Positions 9,355-15,000 of a stretch of DNA of 15,000 bases are shown here, piece by piece. The position numbers and the translations under genes are program-made. Under the pieces are notes generated by a model. That model had not been told where the DNA came from. It did not search any database and saw nothing but the letters and a program-made list of their open reading frames with translations. Numbering within the stretch: the stretch's first letter is position 1; each line of letters starts with the position of its first letter. The DNA comes from Cryptococcus deneoformans JEC21 (Eukaryota > Basidiomycota > Tremellomycetes > Tremellales > Cryptococcaceae), in the NCBI RefSeq assembly GCF_000091045.1, contig NC_006686.1, positions 940,001-955,000 of the forward strand, written 5' to 3'.

Positions 9355-10932
9355 TCAAAGCTCATCCTTCAATGTCTTTGTCCCACTGACGCCGTCGTTG
9401 CGATGCTCTACACCGAGAGCGAGGATAGACAAAAAGTCGTACACCATGTCCGCTGCGGCAATGGCCGATATCTCGGCTAGCATAATAATAGGATTAAGCG
9501 AATGTTAGAATTGTAGAAAGCCAGTCCACCCACCATTGGTATCATAAGCAGGCGAAAGTTCCACAATGTCCAAGGCTACGATATTGAGCCCAATAAGTGA
9601 GTGAAGGATCCTACGAAGCTCTCGAGAAGTCCATCCACCGGACTCCGGGGTACCAGCTATGTCATATCAACACTGCAGTTGTCCAAGATGCCTCAGATGC
9701 TTACTAGCAGGTACAAAGGCAGGATCCATGACATCGACGTCAAGGCTAATCACGACCGGCCCATCACCGATTCTGTTTTTAATCTTCTCTGAGATCCAGT
9801 CAATCCCAAAGTCATCCAAATCGAAAGTATGGATAAGATCAAATCCTGCAGTCACATCATCTTCCAAATCTTGGGGGCCCTAATGGTAACCGTCAACATC
9901 CTAAAATTTCTAGTGTTAATCACTTACCCCAAAGCGGGTCCTTATACCAGCATGGATGGATGAATTGGGCTTTATGAAACCTTTCTCGTACGCATGCCAA
10001 AAGAAAGTCCCATGGTTAAGGCTAGCCTGGACCGAGACACTGCCAACATATCTGTGTGGGTTCCATGTGTCGATATGAGCATCAAAATGAATGACAGAGA
10101 CTGGCCCGTAGACTTCATGAACGGCATCGAGGATAGGAAGAACCTTTGGTCTACATCAGCAATACAGCAAGTCCGTGCTTTTCTATTACCCACAATGGTA
10201 TGATCGCCGCCCAGAGTGATGATCCGGGGGTGTATCTTTCCATCGAGACCTCGCTGCATGTTTAGGTTTTGCATCTTTTCTGGTGATACAACAGGATGAT
10301 GGAGTAAGGATCGATATGCTGAGTTGATTTGCTTTACCGCAGTTGCAGGATCGAAAGGTGTCACAGGAACGTCACCACAATCAAGCTACGAGAGATGAAG
10401 TGCGGTTTAGCGCTCAACAATCGTCCAAATATCGTGGAACTCACTATGGAGAGATCTCCTGAATATGGGTTGACTTCTAACCTGCTGTTGTAGCCACGGT
10501 CAGGCCGCTGCCTTCGTGAGCCTGGAAAGCACAACGGATACAGTATCAGCATACATTTAAACAAGCCTATGTCCACGGTACTCACCACTTCTCAAAGCGT
10601 ATGGTCCAAACCTCGCGCCTGTGACATATCAACGTCAATAGTGAGTCCCAAGTACAAAGACCGGTTCACGTACCAGGCCGAAATGAAACAGCAGAGTCAA
10701 AAGGCACACCCAATAGAGCAATATCAAATGCTGCATCCTTGACGTCCAAGCACCTTTTATGTGGGAGATGGGCAAAACTTGCTACTCCACTGAAGCTCAA
10801 GTCTGGAGTGTTCGCATATTCGTCGTTCCAGGGGTCGAGCTGTTCGCTATAACCGTCGTCTTCTTGAATTTTGGCTAGTACATTTGATGCAGCTGCCATC
10901 AGAAGAATGGAGACACCGAGCCGCCCATACAT
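9355..10932 (-). CDS. Agmatinase-like ureohydrolase with signal peptide and C-terminal KDEL
   Basis: The arginase/agmatinase family uses two Mn ions to hydrolyse a guanidino group and release urea. Agmatinase turns agmatine into putrescine. Exons are 10932-10674, 10618-10586, 10521-10445, 10385-10194, 10143-9928, 9879-9705, 9656-9534 and 9476-9355. They give 398 residues, longer than bacterial agmatinase (about 300) because of the N-terminal extension. Residues 1-20 ([20 protein letters not shown]) form a signal peptide. Metal ligands are H185 (GGDHT), D208, H210 and D212 (FDAHID), and D306 and D308 (SLDVDVMDP). SLNHGTFF (229-236) and GTPESGGW (319-326) fit the agmatinase branch better than arginase. 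The protein ends in TLKDEL, an ER-retrieval-like tail. All junctions are in frame, and exon 2 is only 33 nt. The substrate is inferred: other guanidino acids or amines are possible, and fungal members of this group are often only annotated by similarity. Confidence 0.9.
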
Positions 10933-11392
10933 ACTGGCGGTTTCCTCGTAATAATAAGGCAGTAGTCAGTTGGCCTTGAATTTGGGAGATGTTCAACCAG
11001 AGAAATGTTGTTGATGGGACTAGAATAATAACTCTTGCGTGGAGGCGTTATGTAGTTGTTAGGTTAATACATTTGCATCTATGCATATCTTATATGTGAT
11101 ACTTAAATGTACTCATTTAGTTTTGCCGCCGCCGCAGGCGTTACCGGCGTACGTGCTTTCACAACCGTTGGACGACGGCACCATTTGATAAGACCTCGAA
11201 GCCGGCATCTACTGCTGACGACTAAGTATCTCTGTAGTGGGATAGCAGTTAGGGTGGGGTATATCTTGCCGATTACAGCAGTCCCCCAGAATCCCGAGCA
11301 TGCCCGATGTCGCACACCTTCGTTGCCGGTAAGACGCATGCGCGATGCATGACTGGCGAGCGAAGATTCGGTGTTGTTAAGCGCCAGCGCGC
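10933..11392. other. Upstream region of the ureohydrolase gene, left flank of the insertion
   Basis: No gene is recognised. The first 150 bp should carry the promoter and leader of the minus-strand ureohydrolase gene. The small frames at 11107-11352 and on the opposite strand have no domain or conserved look. The flank next to the element is GC-rich, with an imperfect palindrome (GTTAAGCGC at 11376-11384 facing GCGCTAAC at 11389-11396). Confidence 0.5.
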
Positions 11393-11395
11393 TAA
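11393..11395. repeat. Left target-site duplication TAA
   Basis: TAA directly precedes the left CACTG end and matches the TAA that directly follows the right CAGTG end. Three base pairs is the size expected for CACTA elements. The empty site would read GCGCTAAGGC. Confidence 0.7.
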
Positions 11396-11408
11396 CACTG
11401 TGTGCGCG
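11396..11408 (+). repeat. Left terminal inverted repeat
   Basis: CACTGTGTGCGCG is identical, in reverse complement, to the right end. The first subterminal motif starts only four bases further in. Confidence 0.85.
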
Positions 11409-11411
11409 AGC

Positions 11412-11822
11412 GCATATCGGAATCGCCCGATATGCAACGATATGCCACGTAACGATGGCATAACGGAAACAATTTTGACGCACCTGATATTCAAGCATAA
11501 TAAAATCTACAGCTTCCGACATGCCCCGCGTGGCAACATATCGGCCTCATATCGGGGACAGTTCATTTATGCACGCATCTCAAAATGTACCTGTTATGTT
11601 TGGTTCTGCTGCATATCCTAACTGTCCGATATCATACGATTCGCAGAATATCGTAATGCTCGCTATCCACCCGTTATGCCTGCATATCGGATATGCTTAT
11701 ATGCTCTCTTTTAAGCTACACATCGGACGACTCGATATGCAACCATTATACTTGCATATTGGCTGCATATTCAACTAAATGGCAGTTATGCAGCGTGTCG
11801 AATGTCCGTTATGCACATAACG
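11412..11822. repeat. Left subterminal motif array (CGWTATGC)
   Basis: Eight exact copies of CGATATGC or CGTTATGC, or their reverse complements, start at 11412, 11428, 11438, 11458, 11672, 11682, 11733 and 11807. Many one-mismatch copies lie between them, such as CATATCGG near 11536 and 11548. Several are paired back to back: GCATATCGGATATGC (11682-11696) and CGTTATGCACATAACG (11807-11822) are palindromes. This resembles transposase-binding arrays of CACTA elements. Confidence 0.75.
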
Positions 11823-12095
11823 AATCGCTTTCAAAACTGCTTTTGCGCTGCTATATACCATTGCCACTCATTCCCTTGCTCAACTGTATGTTCTCAATGC
11901 TTGGTGATATCCATGAATGCATAACAATACTACTATCGCCTAACCCTACTCCTCCTGATCTACCTACCATGTGCCGACTACCTTCGTTGTTCTACGGTCG
12001 TAGTGTATAACGTACCTCAACGGTAAGTACTCACCTATCGCATATGAATCATCGACAGTAAACCAACCATATGTTCCTAGCTTGAGCTGCTGAGA

Positions 12096-12494
12096 CTAAG
12101 AATCAATCAGTTGAACTTCGAGACAGACATTTGTCATTGGAGGCGGCTCACGAAATATGTACGTGACGATTGGTAGACACGCCAGCCATTGACCTTCACT
12201 GTGTGCCACATGTCAGCATGAGACTGGCTGTTGTTGATGGGATAGAATACCGGAAAGAAACCAAAAGCTTACTAAAACATGCCCATTTCTGCCCTTCTCT
12301 AGACATATATCAGCCCTGTGTATTAGGGTGTTAGCACCACAAGGGGGAGACGGGTAGCTGCAAAAGAAATGTTGGACTTACAACAATAATCCTTCCCTTA
12401 TTGTATACTGCCTACAAACGATCAGCTCATGCTCCTTTTAAGATCTTGTATTTTAGTCGCCGCTCTAAATGCTTACCACAATATTATTGACCAT
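12096..12494 (-). CDS. Candidate small spliced gene inside the element, unknown function
   Basis: Four minus-strand exons can be joined in one frame: 12494-12477, 12411-12382, 12298-12273 and 12198-12096, ending in TAG. Donors are GTAAGC, GTAAGT and GTAAGC. Acceptors are TTTGTAG, GTCTAG and CACACAG. CTGAT or CTGAC branch-like sites lie 5-17 nt before the AG, and introns are 65-83 nt. The product would be about 58 residues, starting MVNNIVAVYNKG. Its last exon reads in part EGQWLACLPIVTYIF and then REPPPMTNVCLEVQL. I recognise no family. The ATG is only the first available, and the frame is open further upstream. The exons are short, so chance assembly remains quite possible. It could be cargo, a decayed host fragment or noise. 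Confidence 0.25.
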
Positions 12495-12523
12495 ACAAAA
12501 TATCTTACAGCTTGTTATTATGG

Positions 12524-12554
12524 GAAGCCTTGAAGCCTTAAGCCTTGAAGCCTT
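12524..12554. repeat. Short tandem repeat, unit GAAGCCTT
   Basis: Four head-to-tail units of 8, 8, 7 and 8 bp follow one another, and one unit has lost its G. It sits just upstream, on the minus strand, of the candidate spliced frame. Confidence 0.65.
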
Positions 12555-13000
12555 GAGACAATGTGATAGAAAATAGTAAATGGTTAAGAGGAATAGTGAA
12601 GTAGTTATGGGTTGCGTTTGGAAGTTGGGGCTGTAAACTGCGTTGCGCTGCTTTCATATATACCTTAGAGGGTCGCCGAGTTCTGACAGATGAAGCTCAA
12701 TTCCAATGGATGATGGTGTGCATTATTTTACTGATGAATTTCACAAATTAGTAGAAGCAATAATATGAGGCACATCTGTAATGCTGTGAGGTCAGTTTGC
12801 AAAGCGCAGGCGCACACTTCGTTTCACGACTGACCTTGAGCCGGGATTTGGGATTTGAGTTGTTCTTCTCTGTTCTTTGGTCTTCGGGCGGCAGACGGAG
12901 GAGCAGGTGACTGAGGTTCTTTTGGAAGCTGGCGGAACAGCCAAACACGGATAATTATACGACTCCTACTGTCGCACTCTCGCCAAACGACAGATTTGCA

Positions 13001-13024
13001 ATGAGCTATTATATGAGCTATTAT
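13001..13024. repeat. Perfect 12-bp tandem duplication
   Basis: ATGAGCTATTAT occurs twice head to tail. It lies in the interior of the insertion, with no clear coding context. Confidence 0.6.
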
Positions 13025-13167
13025 AGAGCAGGAGTGCCATGCCGACAGTGGCAATCTCGGCGTTCGAAACAGGTGGCTGACAGATCTCCACCCTTTCGTC
13101 CGAGGCCTAATCAAACAAGCCTCCACCTTCCATGTCCACAGGTTCCACGGCGCACCATCCCAACTCT

Positions 13168-13398
13168 TCACTGGAAAACACGTAAGTAGCTTGCTTGATT
13201 TTTCTTTTCTTTCCTCATCGCTTGATCAACATCCCTCTTCTTCTTGCCGAGCGCTTGATCAACGCACCCATTACCTCGACGGACCTCCCGTATCCTTACA
13301 CTTGTATTGTGTATTAAGGTAGTAGTAGTGGTGCCACCTGGCTGCTGAATTGTGACTGGCTGACATGAATAAATACCAGATGAAGAAGATGCAAGCAA
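13168..13398 (-). other. Weak minus-strand open frame with a 33-bp internal duplication
   Basis: A frame of about 75 codons ends in TGA at 13168-13170 and stays open a little upstream. It has a Ser/Thr-rich start and then two related basic units, VDQALGKKKRD and VDQAMRKEKKN. At DNA level the units share CGCTTGATCAAC (13219-13230 and 13252-13263), 33 bp apart. No ATG opens the frame and no domain is recognised. It may be an exon or remnant of element cargo, or chance. Confidence 0.2.
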
Positions 13399-14221
13399 TG
13401 TGGAAGAGCTCGTAAGAGATTGTACGACAGAAGTATATACGTTTTATGGGTGGTTGGCTACAGTACATACGTGCATGGGATTATCATATCATCACATTAT
13501 TTCAGATTAATTAATTATTTATGTTCTTCGTTATCTTATCATGAAATGTTGTTGCTATTTTGTCTGCGCCTGCCGGCATGCAAGGGTGAACTACCAGCCA
13601 AGAGGACTCCCTTGACTATCGGGATTATACCTTCATGTAGGGATGGTGTTGATGGGGCGGAAGAAAGGGTGCGTAGCTGGTAGTATAATTATGTAGGTAT
13701 GCGGTAATAGGGAGATGAACGTAGCGCGCGTAGTAGTAGGCTGGCATATATTAGTGGTGGGTACCGGGGTATGAATACTACGCGGTGTAGCTATTATGTA
13801 GTACTGGATGTAGCCTATAGCTCGCTATGGACGGTGCCCTTCAATTATGGTGGTGGTGACAACTACCGATGTGAATGAATGACGATACCATCGTCGATGT
13901 AAAACACGTCTCATCTTCAAGAAAGTGAGAGTGATGAGATTTAAGGCCGTTTTAATGTATGATAGTTCTGTACTATACTATATTCTTCTGGCCATGATAA
14001 TCCTAATATCGATCAATAATGCCTCCTGGTAGCTTTTACTACATACTACGTAGGAGTTAAGTGTCTTATCTCGTCGCATTCTACTGCTGTGGTACCAAGG
14101 AAGCCCAAACTGACTCATTATAATGCTCAAAACACCAAATATTCATCATGGATGCACAAGGTGATCTTTGCAAGCTGGCGAGATTAAAAGATTTCGAAGC
14201 TGTCCTTATGCTACATAACGG

Positions 14222-14463
14222 AGCATATTATGTAAATTTTAATATGCTGCATATAGATTTCTAATATGCATTGATATCCCGCATTTCAGATTCTCGATAT
14301 GCTACTTACAGGTCATCGGGGCATATCGAATCCATTGATATGCTGCAGATCACGAGGTCTCACCAAAAAACCCGATATCCATCGTTATGTAAGATTTCAA
14401 TGCATAACAGGTGCCTCGTTTTCCCAGCATAACGGGCCCATTTCGGCTTTTTTTCCGTTATGC
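14222..14463. repeat. Right subterminal motif array (CGWTATGC)
   Basis: Exact CGATATGC or CGTTATGC motifs (either strand) start at 14295, 14321, 14427 and 14456. One-mismatch copies lie around them, including ACATAACG, TGATATGC, CGTTATGT and GCATAACA. The array mirrors the left one and ends about 40 bp before the right terminal repeat. Confidence 0.75.
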
Positions 14464-14500
14464 TGGATAAGTGGGGATATCCGAAAATTGAATATGCAAG

Positions 14501-14513
14501 CGCGCACACAGTG
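14501..14513 (-). repeat. Right terminal inverted repeat
   Basis: CGCGCACACAGTG is the exact reverse complement of the left terminus. Beyond 13 bp the two ends diverge, although both carry GCATAT a few bases further in. Confidence 0.85.
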
Positions 14514-14516
14514 TAA
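14514..14516. repeat. Right target-site duplication TAA
   Basis: TAA follows the right CAGTG end and matches the left flank. Confidence 0.7.
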
Positions 14517-15000
14517 GGCAAGACTACGAGTAGTAACTCGTACTCTTCTGGCGTTTGCGCTAATATATGATTAATGGCGTTTAAGCATATAAATAATGCA
14601 GCAGAAGAGAACTTCGAAGGGCGAGTTTTTTATTCCATTCTTCTCTTCGTTCGTTCTTCGTTCTTCATTCTTTTACGTCGATAGTGTTGGATGAGCGAGA
14701 AAATTGGAGTCTGGGACACGGAGGAGGATTCCGAGAGAGACCATTTGTGGCGTGGCAGTTGCGTGGCTGATTTTTACATCTTCTTTCACATTCTATATAT
14801 TCACATAATAGTTTCTTTTTCTTTTCTTTATGCATTCATAGACACATCATCACAACAGATAGTACGAGCAGTTGCTGCACCGGCGCTCAGTAATCTGCAA
14901 CAACCAAAGCTGCAATGTAACAAGCATATATACTCATTACCGCAACCCCTAACGAGTGGTGTCATAACTGGTCTACTACGCTTGCACATTATTGTAATGA
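14517..15000. other. Right flank of the insertion, no gene seen
   Basis: No coding frame is supported. A small perfect inverted repeat (TACGAGT at 14525-14531, ACTCGTA at 14536-14542) lies just outside the element. A TATA-like block and pyrimidine-rich stretches (14630-14680 and 14810-14830, with TTCGTTC and TTTCTTTTC words) look like the start of a promoter for a rightward gene beyond the window. Confidence 0.45.
14588..14595 (+). promoter_or_regulatory. TATA-box candidate
   Basis: TATAAATA lies about 40 bp before a CT-rich tract on the plus strand. If used, it would drive a gene to the right of the window. No start codon context supports it yet. Confidence 0.3.

Larger units (their letters stand above)
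11396..14513. mobile_element. Non-autonomous CACTA (EnSpm/CMC)-like DNA transposon
   Basis: The 3,118-bp block begins CACTGTGTGCGCG and ends with the exact reverse complement, CGCGCACACAGTG. Both sides are flanked by TAA. Ends starting CACTA or CACTG with 3-bp target duplications are the hallmark of the CACTA superfamily. So are subterminal arrays of a short motif in both orientations, where transposase binds in plant members. Both are seen here. No frame long enough for a transposase (normally well over 500 residues) exists on either strand, so this copy would need a transposase from elsewhere. The middle 2.3 kb (about 11830-14220) holds only short frames, several small repeats and one possible spliced mini-gene. 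From 13680 to 13850 the DNA is rich in GTAG and TACTACG words. Alternative readings are a decayed autonomous copy or a chance pairing of ends. The perfect repeats, duplication and motif clusters together make chance unlikely. Confidence 0.8.

Noticed and set aside
11107..11522. Frames on both strands at the left end of the insertion and its flank
   Set aside because: They cross the transposon boundary, lack domains and are out of step with any splice pattern.
11941..11952. Telomere-like TAACCCTACTCC
   Set aside because: It is a single unit without tandem repetition, inside the transposon-like block, so it is not telomeric.
13017..13182. Plus-strand frame ending at a GTAAGT donor (contains WLTDLHPFVRGLI)
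   Set aside because: It looks protein-like for about 50 codons, but no start, acceptor or following exon could be joined, and it overlaps competing minus-strand frames.
14557..14563. GCGCTAA in the right flank matching GCGCTAA beside the left end (11389-11395), as a possible longer target duplication
   Set aside because: Using it would extend the element 43 bp past the perfect CAGTG end and leave no inverted terminus there. TAA directly at both ends is the better fit.
1..15000. tRNA, rRNA and CRISPR arrays
   Set aside because: By eye I found no B-box with a matching cloverleaf, no ribosomal RNA core sequences and no regularly spaced repeat array on either strand.

Overview
The window comes from a fungal nuclear genome, most likely Cryptococcus or a close Tremellales relative. 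Four things support this. Genes are cut by many short introns (48-71 nt) with GTRNGT donors and CTRAY branch sites. A 458-residue chitin deacetylase reads almost like the cryptococcal mannoprotein MP98/Cda2. There is a yeast-type flavocytochrome b2. Finally, there is a fungal-type ureohydrolase with a signal peptide. The species is inferred from recalled family likeness, not from a search.

Layout, left to right. Positions 2-1810 (+) hold the 3' part of a long, intron-free, low-complexity protein of unknown function. Positions 2521-3339 (+) hold EMC10, a subunit of the ER membrane protein complex, in three exons. It converges on a ten-exon minus-strand gene at 3445-5607 for mitochondrial L-lactate dehydrogenase (cytochrome b2). 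Next on the minus strand are the GPI-anchored chitin deacetylase CDA2/MP98 (6387-7973, five exons) and a secretory-pathway agmatinase-like ureohydrolase (9355-10932, eight exons) whose protein ends in KDEL. I rebuilt the splice structures by hand from frame, splice consensus and protein family motifs. A gene-free stretch of about 1.4 kb separates CDA2 from the ureohydrolase.

From 11396 to 14513 lies a 3,118-bp insertion with the outline of a CACTA (EnSpm/CMC) DNA transposon. It has perfect 13-bp terminal inverted repeats starting CACTG, a 3-bp TAA target duplication, and two subterminal clusters of one motif, CGWTATGC, in both orientations. No transposase-sized frame is present, so the copy looks non-autonomous. 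Its interior has a weak candidate for a small spliced minus-strand gene and several short tandem repeats. The right flank (14517-15000) holds a TATA box and pyrimidine-rich DNA but no gene.

The host genes do not form a pathway. They serve ER membrane-protein insertion, lactate respiration, cell-wall chitosan formation and guanidino-compound hydrolysis. The transposon-like element is the least ordinary part of the window.
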